Shown here one piece after another: positions 15,513 to 25,123 of a DNA stretch of 54,933 nucleotides. Position 1 is the stretch's first letter. The number at the start of each line of letters is the position of its first letter. This stretch comes from Ilumatobacteraceae bacterium (GTDB lineage Bacteria; Actinomycetota; Acidimicrobiia; Acidimicrobiales; Ilumatobacteraceae), in the NCBI GenBank assembly GCA_021298435.1, contig JAJTFJ010000009.1, positions 1 to 54,933 on the forward strand. The letters run 5' to 3'. Under the pieces are notes generated by a model, which saw only the letters and a list, made by a program, of their open reading frames with translations, did no database searches and was not told the DNA's origin. The position numbers were made by a program, and so were the translations under genes.

Positions 15513-16658
15513 CTATTTAGGGCCGACGGCTTCAGCCAGTTCAACGCCTAAAAGCGATGCTGCTGCTGACACATCGTGACCCTGTGCCGCAGCTGAGTCG
15601 ATTGCCGCAACTGCTCCTGGCGTATCGAGATCATTATCGAGGCATGCACGAACGTTCTCCAACACATCGGAGGCGGTTCCGCCAACAGAACCCTTCCAGG
15701 CGACAAGACGCGCATGATTACGTGGCATGAGGTCTTCGTCCCATTCCCACTCGTTGCGATAGCTGTGCTCGATAATCGCAGTACGAATAGAACGTGGATC
15801 CCATTCAGTGCGGAGTTTGTCAACGAAGACAAGATTGCCAAGGCTCTTTGACATCTTCTCGCCATCTTTAAAGACCATCGCAACATGCATCCAGTGCTTC
15901 ACAAAGGTTTCACCAGTCGCGGCTTCTGACTGAGCACGCTCACATTCATGGTGCGGGAAGATCAAGTCGCTTCCACCGCCATGAAGATCAATCGTCGTGC
16001 CCAGTTCACGAAGCGCAAGAGCAGAACATTCAATGTGCCAGCCAGGGCGACCGGCACCCCATGCGGTGTCCCACGCTGGTTCATCCTCGGCAGACGGATG
16101 CCACAACACGAAGTCCAACGGATTGCGCTTGTGAGGGTCGTCAACGTTGCCGCCACGTTGACGAGCGAACTCAATCATCTGTTCGTGGGAGTAATGAGAG
16201 ACGTCACCAAAGGACGGGAACTTGGTGACATCGAAATACACCGAGCCGCCGGCCGCATATGCAAACCCGCGGTCGAGTACCTCACCAATGAACTTACGGA
16301 TATCAGTGATGGCAGATGATGCACGAGGAGTGCTGAACACTGGAAGTGCATTAAGGGCAACCATGTCGCGGTTGAAGCGGGCTTCCTCCCCTGCAGCAAG
16401 ATCCAAATAATGAACACCGAGTTCACGAGCTTTCGCAAACAACGGATCATCAACGTCTGTAACGTTTCGAACGCACTTGACGGTGTGTCCAAGGTCGATG
16501 AGACGACGTTGAACGATGTCGTACATCACGAACGTTGATGCATGACCAAGATGGGTGGCGTCGTACGGCGTGATACCGCACGTATACATGAGGACAGTTT
16601 CACCTGGGGTGAACGGAACGACCTCGCGGCGCGCCGTGTCGTACAACCTCATGGACAT
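15513..16658 (-). CDS. mshC: MshC, cysteine:glucosaminyl-inositol ligase of mycothiol synthesis
   Basis: A 381-residue class I synthetase fold. The HIGH region reads MYTCGITPYDATHLGHA with zinc ligand C27; this ITPYDATHLGHA form marks MshC and differs from the PTVYDxxHIGN form of CysS. Other features are WHIECSALALRELG with HGGGSDLIFPHHE (zinc ligands) and KMSKS in DGEKMSKSLGNLV. The enzyme joins Cys to GlcN-Ins, the penultimate step of mycothiol. At 381 residues it lacks the long C-terminal anticodon-binding part of CysS. It is 5 bases downstream of the F420 reductase gene, linking two redox cofactors in one unit. Confidence 0.92.
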   Translation of the reverse strand: MSMRLYDTARREVVPFTPGETVLMYTCGITPYDATHLGHASTFVMYDIVQRRLIDLGHTVKCVRNVTDVDDPLFAKARELGVHYLDLAAGEEARFNRDMVALNALPVFSTPRASSAITDIRKFIGEVLDRGFAYAAGGSVYFDVTKFPSFGDVSHYSHEQMIEFARQRGGNVDDPHKRNPLDFVLWHPSAEDEPAWDTAWGAGRPGWHIECSALALRELGTTIDLHGGGSDLIFPHHECERAQSEAATGETFVKHWMHVAMVFKDGEKMSKSLGNLVFVDKLRTEWDPRSIRTAIIEHSYRNEWEWDEDLMPRNHARLVAWKGSVGGTASDVLENVRACLDNDLDTPGAVAAIDSAAAQGHDVSAAASLLGVELAEAVGPK

Positions 16659-16663
16659 AGGAA

Positions 16664-17338
16664 TCAGGCCTTCGCCCGTGGATCTCTCTTGATTCCAGTC
16701 AGCTTCGGTGCCACTCGTGTCTTGTAGCGAACATTGAGCTGCAACAGAACTGCGGTAAACGCTTCGATAGCTGTTGCATTAGAAAGCTCGCCTGCGTCGA
16801 GTGGACGGCAGCCAGGAATACGTTCCGTGATTTCCATCGTGATGCGCTTTGCGTCATCGTCATCGGAACAAATGAGAACGTCGGAGTCAATCGGATCACC
16901 GAGATGGCCCAACTCTGTTGCAGGAAGGTGATGAAATGCAGCGACAACACGACACTCTGGCACTGCTGCCTGAACGTGTGCCGCAACACTTCCACGTGGA
17001 GGCATCAATGGCTGAAACTCGTGACCGACTCGCACCAATGCGTTAGCCATGCTGATGACCACTTTGCCGGCCAAGAGCCCAATGTGTTCTTGGGCAGTAG
17101 TAGCTGCGCCTTCCCATGGAGTAGCAAGAACCACCACGTCACATGCAGAGGCAGCTTCATTGTCCCCGGCCTCGATGGCCAAATTCAGATCAGGCCACTT
17201 GGCCTTCAAGCCGTCAACAGCCTCTAGTGCTCGATACTTCGATCGAGAGCCGATAATGACTTCATAGCCAACCGACGCCAAACGAGCGCCAAGGGCACTT
17301 CCGGCAGGCCCGGTTCCTCCGAGGATTCCAATACGCAT
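16664..17338 (-). CDS. fno: NADPH:F420 oxidoreductase (Fno/NpdG type)
   Basis: A 224-residue Rossmann-fold protein with the nucleotide loop MRIGILGGTGPAGSALGARLASVGYEV and ISMANALVRVGHEF, VAAFHHLPATELGHLGDPIDSDVLICSDD, and a C-terminal helix typical of F420-dependent NADP reductases. It exchanges hydride between NADPH and coenzyme F420 and so supplies or drains reduced F420 for enzymes such as the LLM protein at 7186-8100. The promoter region is the 47-base gap shared with the divergent fabI-like gene; no clean TANNNT box was found on this side. Confidence 0.9.
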   Translation of the reverse strand: MRIGILGGTGPAGSALGARLASVGYEVIIGSRSKYRALEAVDGLKAKWPDLNLAIEAGDNEAASACDVVVLATPWEGAATTAQEHIGLLAGKVVISMANALVRVGHEFQPLMPPRGSVAAHVQAAVPECRVVAAFHHLPATELGHLGDPIDSDVLICSDDDDAKRITMEITERIPGCRPLDAGELSNATAIEAFTAVLLQLNVRYKTRVAPKLTGIKRDPRAKA

Positions 17339-17372
17339 TTGATAGAGCCTTACACATAGACCCCTACCGAAC

Positions 17373-17378
17373 TACGGT
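17373..17378 (+). promoter_or_regulatory. -10 box of leaderless fabI promoter
   Basis: TACGGT ends 7 bases before the ATG at 17386, and no Shine-Dalgarno sequence is present. It follows the same pattern as the other leaderless starts in the window. Confidence 0.5.
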
Positions 17379-17385
17379 CATAAGC

Positions 17386-18153
17386 ATGGGTCTTCTTGAC
17401 GGTAAGAAAATTGTGGTGACAGGCGTGTTGACAGATGCGTCGCTCGCCTTTCGAGTCGCACAGCTTGCGCAGCGCGAAGGAGCCGAAATTGTGCTCACCG
17501 GCGCTGGTCGGGCACTCTCGCTCACGCAACGCACGGCTCGTAAACTCGACACTCCCGTAGAGGTCTTTGAGTTCGATGTCACCAATGCCGCACACGTCGA
17601 ATCAGTTCGTGAACAAGTGCGCGCCTCCTTAGGCCGTGTAGACGGTGTTCTCCATGCCATTGGCTTTGCCCCCGAGATCTGCCTCGGCGATGATTTTCTT
17701 GCTGCTCAGTGGAGTGACGTTGCCATCGCCATGGAGATCTCTGCCTACTCCTTGAAGACAATGGCCGATGCATTTCTTCCTCTTATGCAGCCAGGCTCCA
17801 CGATTGTTGGTCTCGACTTTGACAACACCGTTGCATGGCCTGCCTACAACTGGATGGGTGTTGCAAAGGCAGCGTTCGAAGCGACGAACCGCTATCTCGC
17901 AAAAGACCTCGGCCCACGAGGCATTCGATGCAATCTTGTTGCTGCTGGCCCGATCAAAACTATGGCTGCGAAATCCATTCCCGGCTTTAAGAAGTTCGAA
18001 GACATTTGGGATGAGCGTTCACCTCTGGGGTGGGATGTCACTGACTCCACTCCCGTCGCAAAGACAGTTCTTGCTCTGATGTCCGATTGGTTCCCCGCAA
18101 CTACTGGTGAAGTCATTCACGTTGATGGCGGCTACCACGCCATGGGCGCATAG
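17386..18153 (+). CDS. fabI: Enoyl-ACP reductase, FabI/InhA type
   Basis: A 255-residue short-chain dehydrogenase fold that reduces trans-2-enoyl-ACP with NADH in the last step of fatty acid elongation. It opens MGLLDGKKIVVTGVLTDASLAFRVAQLA, has VLHAIGFAPE, and the catalytic YX6K as PAYNWMGVAK, with the preceding Phe/Tyr region GLDFDNTVAWPAY; the end LSDWFPATTGEVIHVDGGYH is very close to mycobacterial InhA. It is therefore InhA-like. No mabA partner is adjacent. The next gene follows after 6 bases and may be co-transcribed. Confidence 0.94.
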   Translation: MGLLDGKKIVVTGVLTDASLAFRVAQLAQREGAEIVLTGAGRALSLTQRTARKLDTPVEVFEFDVTNAAHVESVREQVRASLGRVDGVLHAIGFAPEICLGDDFLAAQWSDVAIAMEISAYSLKTMADAFLPLMQPGSTIVGLDFDNTVAWPAYNWMGVAKAAFEATNRYLAKDLGPRGIRCNLVAAGPIKTMAAKSIPGFKKFEDIWDERSPLGWDVTDSTPVAKTVLALMSDWFPATTGEVIHVDGGYHAMGA

Positions 18154-18159
18154 ACCACA

Positions 18160-20157
18160 GTGTCAAATCGTCTCGTCGACGCAACGTCTCCGTACCTACG
18201 CCAGCATCGAGACAACCCCGTTCACTGGTATCAGTGGGGTGACGAAGCATTTGAAGAGGCTCGCCGCACGGGTCGCCCGATTTTGTTGTCGGTGGGGTAT
18301 TCAGCATGCCATTGGTGCCATGTCATGGCCCATGAAAGTTTTGAAGATGACGCCACAGCAGCGGTCATGAACTCTCTGTTCATCAATGTCAAAGTTGACC
18401 GCGAAGAGCGTCCGGACGTTGATGCCGTGTACATGGATGCCGTACAAGCCCTCACGGGGCGAGGAGGATGGCCAATGACGGTCTTTCTGACTCCCGACGG
18501 TGAGCCGTTCTACGGCGGCACGTATTACCCACGCGAAACATTTGTCAAGCTCATGAATGCAGTCGATGATGCCCGGACGAATCGTCGTGACGAACTGCAA
18601 CAGAATGTTGATGCCCTCGTTGAATCCATTGGACGCACTGCTCTCATTGCACCGGCAGATGACATCGACACTCCTCGTCTCATTTCATCGACCGTTGATG
18701 CTCTACGAACCAACTTTGATTCCACCTGGGGCGGATTCGGTGGCGCCCCGAAGTTCCCTTCAACGTTTGCGCTCGACTTGCTCATGCGGATCTACTCCGT
18801 GAACAAAGATGCCACCCTCCTGCCACTCGTGCGCACGTCACTTGATGCCATGGCTGCCGGTGGAATGTATGACCACTTGGGCGGCGGCTTCTCTCGATAC
18901 AGCGTTGATAACCAATGGCTTGTCCCGCACTTTGAAAAAATGCTGTACGACCAGGCTCTCCTCACTCGGGTCTATTTGCATAGTTGGCAACTCACTGGAG
19001 AACCTCGCGATGAACAAGTTGTTCGCGAGATCATCGCCTACATCGCTCGCGACCTCACCCATTCTCTCGGAGGCTTCTACAGCGCCGAGGATGCTGACTC
19101 GCTAGACGAGCACGGACATTCCGAAGAAGGCGCGTTCTATACATGGACCCCTGATGAAGTACGTCGCGCAGTCAGCGGCGATGCAGAGACTGTGCTTCAG
19201 TACTGGGACATCAGTGATGATGGCAATTTTGAAGGTCGATCGATTCCGAATCGCATTCGCCAGCGAGCCGACATCATTCGCCCCGCCCACATTGTGACGG
19301 CGCAACAAGAAATGTTGGCTGTTCGCTCGCAGCGCCCACGCCCTGGTCTCGACAACAAAGTCCTCACCGAGTGGAACGCAATGATGCTTTCTTCTTTGTG
19401 TGAAGTTGCTGCCGCCTTCGAGGACCAGACATACATCGCGATGGCAACTGCCAATGCACGTTTTCTTGTCGACAATCTCCGCATGCCCGATGGCTCATGG
19501 CGTCGCAGTTGGCAATCCGACGCCACACCGTCTGCACGACACAGCGCACTCGCACATGACCTTGCACATGTTGTTGATGCGATGACGCGGATGTATGAAC
19601 TGACCTCAGATCATGAATGGCTCACAGTCGCCATTGAGACTGCACAACATTTGATTGAACATCACTGGGACGCTGAACATGGCGGGCTCTTCACTGTGGG
19701 CAGCACTGCCGAACAGCTCGTCGTTCGTCAGAAGGACTTGATGGACAATGCCACCCCATCTGCGAACTCAGTCGCAGCGATGGCATTCCTCCGTCTTTCA
19801 GCAATCACAGGTGATGAATCGTTGAGGCAACGTGCTCACGACATCTTGCGCTTGCTTGCTCGCGTCGCACCCAATGCTCCTTCGGCATTTGGCAATGCAC
19901 TGGCTGCTGGTCTTCTCCTTCACATCGGTACCACCGAAGTCGTGATTCCGGGAACTGAGAAGTCACTGATCTCCGTCTATCGCGAACAATGGAGGCCACA
20001 TGCAGTGATCGCATGGGGTGCACCAACAGAGTCACCGTTGTGGAGTGGAAGAGAACCCGGTGCGGCCTATGTCTGCCGTGATTATGTGTGCCTCTTGCCG
20101 GCAACCACCCCTGACGACATGCGTCAGCGGCTACTCACCACCGAGAACGGTGAATAA
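18160..20157 (+). CDS. DUF255 thioredoxin-domain protein (YyaL/SPATA20 family)
   Basis: A 665-residue protein. The N-terminal DUF255 domain has the signature RQHRDNPVHWYQWG and a thioredoxin-like CHWCHVMAHESFEDD site, then RGGWPMTVFLTPDGEPFYGGTYYPR. The remainder is an (alpha/alpha)6 barrel like those of N-acylglucosamine epimerases (for example KVLTEWNAMMLSSLCEVA). The family is widespread from bacteria to mammals and its reaction is not established. The start is GTG at 18160, six bases after the fabI stop. The 3' end overlaps the convergent nitroreductase gene by 23 bases. Confidence 0.92.
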   Translation: MSNRLVDATSPYLRQHRDNPVHWYQWGDEAFEEARRTGRPILLSVGYSACHWCHVMAHESFEDDATAAVMNSLFINVKVDREERPDVDAVYMDAVQALTGRGGWPMTVFLTPDGEPFYGGTYYPRETFVKLMNAVDDARTNRRDELQQNVDALVESIGRTALIAPADDIDTPRLISSTVDALRTNFDSTWGGFGGAPKFPSTFALDLLMRIYSVNKDATLLPLVRTSLDAMAAGGMYDHLGGGFSRYSVDNQWLVPHFEKMLYDQALLTRVYLHSWQLTGEPRDEQVVREIIAYIARDLTHSLGGFYSAEDADSLDEHGHSEEGAFYTWTPDEVRRAVSGDAETVLQYWDISDDGNFEGRSIPNRIRQRADIIRPAHIVTAQQEMLAVRSQRPRPGLDNKVLTEWNAMMLSSLCEVAAAFEDQTYIAMATANARFLVDNLRMPDGSWRRSWQSDATPSARHSALAHDLAHVVDAMTRMYELTSDHEWLTVAIETAQHLIEHHWDAEHGGLFTVGSTAEQLVVRQKDLMDNATPSANSVAAMAFLRLSAITGDESLRQRAHDILRLLARVAPNAPSAFGNALAAGLLLHIGTTEVVIPGTEKSLISVYREQWRPHAVIAWGAPTESPLWSGREPGAAYVCRDYVCLLPATTPDDMRQRLLTTENGE

Positions 20158-20734
20158 CTTCATCAACTGTTTTGCGCTGCCGAGTTGCACTACGACCTCG
20201 ACGCGTTTCTTTCTCTGTTGCATGACCGAGAGCCACTGTTCCCAGAATTTGCACATTGTCTGGCAATTGAAACTCTGCTCGTAGTTGTGGTTCGTTTGCA
20301 TGAGCAAAGAACAATGCACTGAGTCCGTTGTCTTCTAGCGCCAAGAGGAATGTCATCGTCGAGAACGATGCGTCAATTGTCCAATATGGTGCCACCCAGG
20401 CATCGACAGATTCACCAAGTCCCGTGTGGGCTTTGTCATCTTCTGAATATCGCTGCAAGTACGCCGAGGTATCAGCAAGCATGAGAGCAATCACTGGCGC
20501 GGTCAAGAGATGCGGGAATGCGAAATTCTCACGCTTGCTCTGCGGCAATGCAGTGTCCCAGTAGCGAGACGTCTCTTGTCCCTGCAGTAACAACACATGC
20601 CACCCCTGCGACTTCCCTGCACTCGGAGCACGCAGTCCTAATTCAATGCATGATTCAAGCAGTGCAGGATCAACAGAATCCGGACGAAAAGAACGAGTCA
20701 TCCGACGCGAACGAACGACGTCGGCGAAAAGCAC
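20135..20734 (-). CDS. Nitroreductase-family flavoprotein
   Basis: A 199-residue FMN-fold protein starting at GTG 20734 (MLFADVVRSRRMTRSFRPDSVDP), the usual nitroreductase opening. FMN-binding features are RRMTRSF and LRAPSAGKSQGWHVLLLQG near the N-terminus and the sheet-helix LQILGTVALGHATE near the end. The domain also forms the C-terminal half of FbiB, which acts in F420 maturation, but the ligase half is not present here and the substrate is unknown. The start lies 4 bases after the stop of the upstream gene, so the pair is co-transcribed. An upstream ATG at 20818 would force an 80-base overlap and is rejected. Confidence 0.82.
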   Translation of the reverse strand: MLFADVVRSRRMTRSFRPDSVDPALLESCIELGLRAPSAGKSQGWHVLLLQGQETSRYWDTALPQSKRENFAFPHLLTAPVIALMLADTSAYLQRYSEDDKAHTGLGESVDAWVAPYWTIDASFSTMTFLLALEDNGLSALFFAHANEPQLRAEFQLPDNVQILGTVALGHATEKETRRGRSATRQRKTVDEVIHRSRW

Positions 20735-20738
20735 AGCG

Positions 20739-21398
20739 TTACGAGCGTGCGCCGAGCTTGACGAGGCTCTCTGCCATCGTCCAGCCGTGAACGATAAGAA
20801 CGCCACCCTTCTTGGCATTGACGCCTTTGAAGAGTGATGTGATTTCGTCAGAGATTTTCTCAGGCTTCAACGACACATGATCGAGGAAACCACTTTGACC
20901 GCCTGATGCGACCGTGAAGGACTTCTCGTCATACGTTGCATCAACTTTGAAGCGACGAGCCAAACGCTTGCCCCATGCACGAGCTTCGCCATCTGCGCGA
21001 TGTTCAAAGCGAGGAATGATGTCGGTGAGGGACTTGAACGCTTCCATGCCATCGGCTGATGGGAAACGACTACCGACAACAACGTCTTCGTCAGGGAATG
21101 CCATGAGTGCGCGGTGATAGGCCTCGCCCATGAGGCCCTTCAAGATGGAATCGCGCTTTGCAGTGCGCTTGATGGTCATCAGTCCGAGCAGCACACATGG
21201 TGTTCCGCCAATGCGCTCGAGAGTGGAGAAGGTGACACCGTGCAGTTTTCCGTCAAGGCGAGCAAGTGTGCAGAGCACCCAGTCTTGCTGTGCCTTCTGA
21301 AACTGCTCAAGGCCAAAAGAACCCTCAATGGTCAGCATCTCTTCGAGCTGAGCCTCTGTAAGGGCACTGCTGTCCTGTGTGGTGACTTCCAACGACAT
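20739..21398 (-). CDS. Conserved hypothetical protein, possibly GNAT-like
   Basis: A 219-residue protein I do not recognise securely. It contains WVLCTLARLDGKLHGVTFSTLERIGGTPCVLLGLMTIKRTAKRDSILKGLMGEAYHRALMAFPDEDVVVGSRF, a strand-strand-helix layout that resembles an acetyltransferase fold, and a second half with VNAKKGGVLIVHGWTMAESL. No signal peptide or membrane segment. It precedes the nitroreductase gene by four bases. The start at 21398 gives MSLEVTTQDSSALTEAQL; the frame is open to 21470, so the true start may be upstream. Confidence 0.7.
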   Translation of the reverse strand: MSLEVTTQDSSALTEAQLEEMLTIEGSFGLEQFQKAQQDWVLCTLARLDGKLHGVTFSTLERIGGTPCVLLGLMTIKRTAKRDSILKGLMGEAYHRALMAFPDEDVVVGSRFPSADGMEAFKSLTDIIPRFEHRADGEARAWGKRLARRFKVDATYDEKSFTVASGGQSGFLDHVSLKPEKISDEITSLFKGVNAKKGGVLIVHGWTMAESLVKLGARS

Positions 21399-21500
21399 AG
21401 AACCGAGTGACTCCCTAAGGCTTTTCGCGACGACAACGCCGACAACAACCCCTCTATTCTGCCATTCCAAATGTCGGAACCCTGAAACGGAGCCGAATAA

Positions 21501-24500
21501 TCAGATGATTTTCACCGCATTTGACCCAAAAGTGAGTCGAAGCGGGGCTACAGCCTTCTCAATATCCACCAAATGCCCAGACCCAAGGTCAAAGACCTTG
21601 CCACCAGCTAGTTGCAATCGCACTGGTGAATCACCGGGGAACTCAGAAATGATTGTCTTTAGTGCATCAAGTTTTGTGCTGTTGAATCCCGACGGCAGCG
21701 AGATCAGAACTTCTGAAATGCGCACATGAAGATTCTCTGGAACGACGATGCGTTGTGCTGAAAAGCTTGCAGGAGCATCTTCGCGTCGATTCAGTCGGCC
21801 AGACACTGTGATGACTTGATCATCGGATAACAGATGACCGAACTCGCCAAGAACTTTTGAGAACACAGTCACTTCAATCGCAGCATCCAAGTCTTCCAAC
21901 ACAAATGTCGCCATCTGATCGCCACGCTTTGTGAATCGGCGATTGAGCGATGTCATCACTCCACCAATAGTGACATTGCCTGCTTCGCGAGTTTCAAGGT
22001 CACGAATAGAACTTGTGGTCATACGACGCAATGCATTCTCAACCCCGCGCAGAGGGTGATCAGAGATGTACAGACCCAGCATGTCTTTTTCGTGACGCAA
22101 TTGGTCGGGCTTGGCGAACTGCAAGTCAGGAATAGCAATCTCTGACGACCAACCGCTATCGCTCGACTCTTCCAATTCACCGAAGAGCGACATCACGCCC
22201 TTTTCTTCTTCACGACGCTTTGAGACTGCATTATCGATGATCGACTCAAACACCATCAGCAAGCCGCGGCGAGGGTGACCTAACGAGTCAAAGCCGCCAG
22301 CCTTGATGAGGGACTCCACTGCCCGCTTGTTCAATGCTTGTTCAGGAGCTCTCTTTGCAAAATCATGGAACGATTCGAACGGGCCATTGGCATCTCGTTC
22401 TTCGACGATCTGTGCGACAAGACCTTCTCCGACATTGCGCACCGCAGAGAGAGCAAAGATGATGCGCTTCTCACTGTCTGTACAGATGGCTTCAAAGTCG
22501 GCACGACCAGCATTGACATCAGGGTTTGAAACTGTGATGCCCATCGAACGGCAATCTGCGAGGTGCACTGCAGCCTTTTCGTAGTTGCCCTTGACCGACG
22601 ACAAAAGCGATGCTGAGTACTCAACCGGGAAATGCGCTTTGAGATATGCCGTTTGATACGAGATCAATCCGTATCCGAAGGTGTGGCTCTTGTTAAACGC
22701 ATAGTCAGCAAACTTGCGAATCACACCGAAGAGGGTTTCACCAAGCTCGCGGCCGTATCCGGTTCTTTCACAACCATCGACAAAAGCACCTTCTTCTTTT
22801 GCCATGGCGACGTGATCTTTTTTGCCACAGGCCTTTCGCAAGTTGTCGGCTTGTGCAAGGTCGTAGCCGGCGAACTTTTGCGCGACGCGCATCATACTCT
22901 CTTGGTACACCATGAGTCCGTAGGTGTCGTGCAGAAGCTCTTTTGCTTCGGGGTGGAAGTACTCAGGCACTTTGCGATGGTTCTTGTAGTCCGCGTAGTC
23001 ATAATGCATGTTCACGCTCATCGGACCTGGTCGATACAACGCAAGAACTGCACTCACGTCTTCGAATGACGTGGGCTTCATCGACTTCAACAATGCTCGC
23101 ATCGGCGGAGACTCCAACTGGAAAATACCGATGGTGTCTCCCCTGCCCAACAATTCGAATGTCAACTTGTCGTCAAGTGGCACATTGTCGATGTCGAAAT
23201 CAGGGTCGCGTTGCCGGCGAATCATTTCCACTGCGTCTGTGATCACGTCAAGGTTGCGCAAGCCCAAGAAGTCCATCTTGAGGAGCCCAAGTTCTTCCAC
23301 GGCGTGCATTTCATACTGCGTCACGATGGGAGCTTCATCAGCCTTTAAATCGCCCACTGGCTTGCGCTGAATAGGCAGATACTCCGTGAGTTCCTTTGGC
23401 GTAATCACCACAGCAGCTGCGTGAATACCGTCGGAGCGCTTCAGGCCTTCAAGACCACGCGCCACATCAACCACCTTGGCTGCAACTTCGTCAACAGCAA
23501 TCAGGTCTCGTAATCCCTGAGCGTCGCGATACCCATCTGCAAACTTGTCGTTGAATTCGAGACATGCAGCTAAAGGTGTGTCGCGGCCCTGGTTCAGAGG
23601 CGGCATCAACTTTGCAATGCGGTCGCCCACTGCATACTCATGACCCAACACTCGCGCCGCGTCGCGCACGGCGTTGCGTGACTTAATGGTGGCGAAGGTG
23701 ATGATTTGAGCCACATGATCGCGACCGTACTTATCCGCGGCATACCGAATCATGTGATCGCGATAACGAGAGTCGAAGTCCATGTCGATGTCGGGCATGC
23801 TCACACGCGACGGGTTAAGAAAGCGTTCGAACAGAAGGTCGTACTTCAAGGGGTCGAGTTCGGTAATACGTAGGCAATAGGCCACCGCACAACCAGCAGC
23901 AGAGCCACGACCAGGTCCGACTCGAATGCCTTCATCTTTGGCGTGCTTGATGAGGTCCCACACGATGAGGAAGTACGAACTAAAGCCCATCTGTTTGATG
24001 ACACCGAGTTCAAACGCGACACGCTCCACCACTTCAGCAGAGAGGTCTTGGCCCCAGCGCATTTTCGCGCCTTCCCAGGTGAGGTGTTCGAGATACTTCT
24101 CGTCGTTGGCGAACTCTTGAGGAATCGGGAAAACGGGCAGGTGGTACGTTCCCAATTCAATCTCGACATTGGAACGCTCTGCGATCCACAACGTGTTGTC
24201 ACAACTTGTGGGTTGTTCACGCCAGAGATACCGCATCTCTTCCGATGTCTTGAGATAGTGCTCATTCCCTTCAAAGCGGAAACGATCTTGGTCACGCATG
24301 AGCGCACCGGTTTGCACACAGAGCAATGCGTCGTGAGCCTCATGGTCGGCCTGATTGACATAGTGCGAATCATTGGTTGCGAGAAGTGGTGCGCCAATCT
24401 TGTTTGCGATCTCAATCAACTTGGGGTTCGTGCGCAACTGATCTGCAATGCCGTGGTCTTGCACTTCAACGAACAGATTGTCTTTACCGAAGATGTCTTG

Positions 24501-25028
24501 CAGGCGGCCCGCTTTCGCGATGGCTCCCTTTTCGTCGCCGTTGAGAAGTGACTGCAGCACGTGTCCACCAAGACAACCGGTCGTTGCGATGAGGCCTTTG
24601 GAGTGACGCTCTAACAATTCCCAGTCGATACGTGGCTTGTAGTGGTAGCCCTCAAGGAAGGCAAGGCTGGACAACTTGATGAGGTTGCGATAGCCCTCAT
24701 TCGTTTCGGCCAACAGAGTCAGGTGGTAGTACTGCTTTTGGCCGCGTTCGTCTGCGCCGCCGTTGTCATCCATCTTTCCGCGACGCGCAATGCGTTCTGT
24801 GCGGTGGTCGAAGGCCATATAGGCCTCTGTACCGATGATGGGCTTAATGCCCTGCTTCTTGCATTCCTTATAGAAGTCGATGACGCCATACATGTTGCCG
24901 TGGTCGGTGATTCCCAATGCAGGCTGGCCGTCTTGCACCGCTTTTGACACCAGTTCATCGAGGCGCGCTGCACCGTCCAACATGGAAAATTCAGTGTGAA
25001 CATGCAGGTGTGTAAACGATGACGACAC
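21501..25028 (-). CDS. dnaE: DNA polymerase III alpha subunit
   Basis: A 1175-residue replicative polymerase of the DnaE1 type. Domain order: PHP domain from the start (FTHLHVHTEFSMLDGAARL, with its metal-binding His/Asp residues intact, suggesting possible proofreading activity), the C-family polymerase core with VGPGRGSAAGCAVAYCL and the catalytic MPDIDMDFDSRYRD, fingers with DGIHAAAVVI, helix-hairpin-helix, and a C-terminal OB fold (NVTIGGVMTSLNRRFTKRGDQMATFVLEDL). A GTG exists at 25034, but the GTG at 25028 is 7 bases after AAAGGAG, a much better ribosome site, so it is preferred. Confidence 0.96.
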   Translation of the reverse strand: MSSSFTHLHVHTEFSMLDGAARLDELVSKAVQDGQPALGITDHGNMYGVIDFYKECKKQGIKPIIGTEAYMAFDHRTERIARRGKMDDNGGADERGQKQYYHLTLLAETNEGYRNLIKLSSLAFLEGYHYKPRIDWELLERHSKGLIATTGCLGGHVLQSLLNGDEKGAIAKAGRLQDIFGKDNLFVEVQDHGIADQLRTNPKLIEIANKIGAPLLATNDSHYVNQADHEAHDALLCVQTGALMRDQDRFRFEGNEHYLKTSEEMRYLWREQPTSCDNTLWIAERSNVEIELGTYHLPVFPIPQEFANDEKYLEHLTWEGAKMRWGQDLSAEVVERVAFELGVIKQMGFSSYFLIVWDLIKHAKDEGIRVGPGRGSAAGCAVAYCLRITELDPLKYDLLFERFLNPSRVSMPDIDMDFDSRYRDHMIRYAADKYGRDHVAQIITFATIKSRNAVRDAARVLGHEYAVGDRIAKLMPPLNQGRDTPLAACLEFNDKFADGYRDAQGLRDLIAVDEVAAKVVDVARGLEGLKRSDGIHAAAVVITPKELTEYLPIQRKPVGDLKADEAPIVTQYEMHAVEELGLLKMDFLGLRNLDVITDAVEMIRRQRDPDFDIDNVPLDDKLTFELLGRGDTIGIFQLESPPMRALLKSMKPTSFEDVSAVLALYRPGPMSVNMHYDYADYKNHRKVPEYFHPEAKELLHDTYGLMVYQESMMRVAQKFAGYDLAQADNLRKACGKKDHVAMAKEEGAFVDGCERTGYGRELGETLFGVIRKFADYAFNKSHTFGYGLISYQTAYLKAHFPVEYSASLLSSVKGNYEKAAVHLADCRSMGITVSNPDVNAGRADFEAICTDSEKRIIFALSAVRNVGEGLVAQIVEERDANGPFESFHDFAKRAPEQALNKRAVESLIKAGGFDSLGHPRRGLLMVFESIIDNAVSKRREEEKGVMSLFGELEESSDSGWSSEIAIPDLQFAKPDQLRHEKDMLGLYISDHPLRGVENALRRMTTSSIRDLETREAGNVTIGGVMTSLNRRFTKRGDQMATFVLEDLDAAIEVTVFSKVLGEFGHLLSDDQVITVSGRLNRREDAPASFSAQRIVVPENLHVRISEVLISLPSGFNSTKLDALKTIISEFPGDSPVRLQLAGGKVFDLGSGHLVDIEKAVAPLRLTFGSNAVKII

Positions 25029-25123
25029 GCCCACACTCCTTTACACATCCGCGACTTAACTGATTCCACCGATAGCCGAGGGCACGACTGAGGTGGGCTT
25101 CACAAAGGTAGCAGTCAGGTGGG

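Noticed and set aside
15513-16658. Cysteinyl-tRNA synthetase
   Set aside because: The ITPYDATHLGHA motif and the short C-terminus are those of MshC, not CysS.
20139-20152. CACCG-AGAA-CGGTG hairpin at the DUF255/nitroreductase convergence as a terminator
   Set aside because: Only five base pairs, inside both coding regions, with no T-tract; too weak to annotate as a feature.
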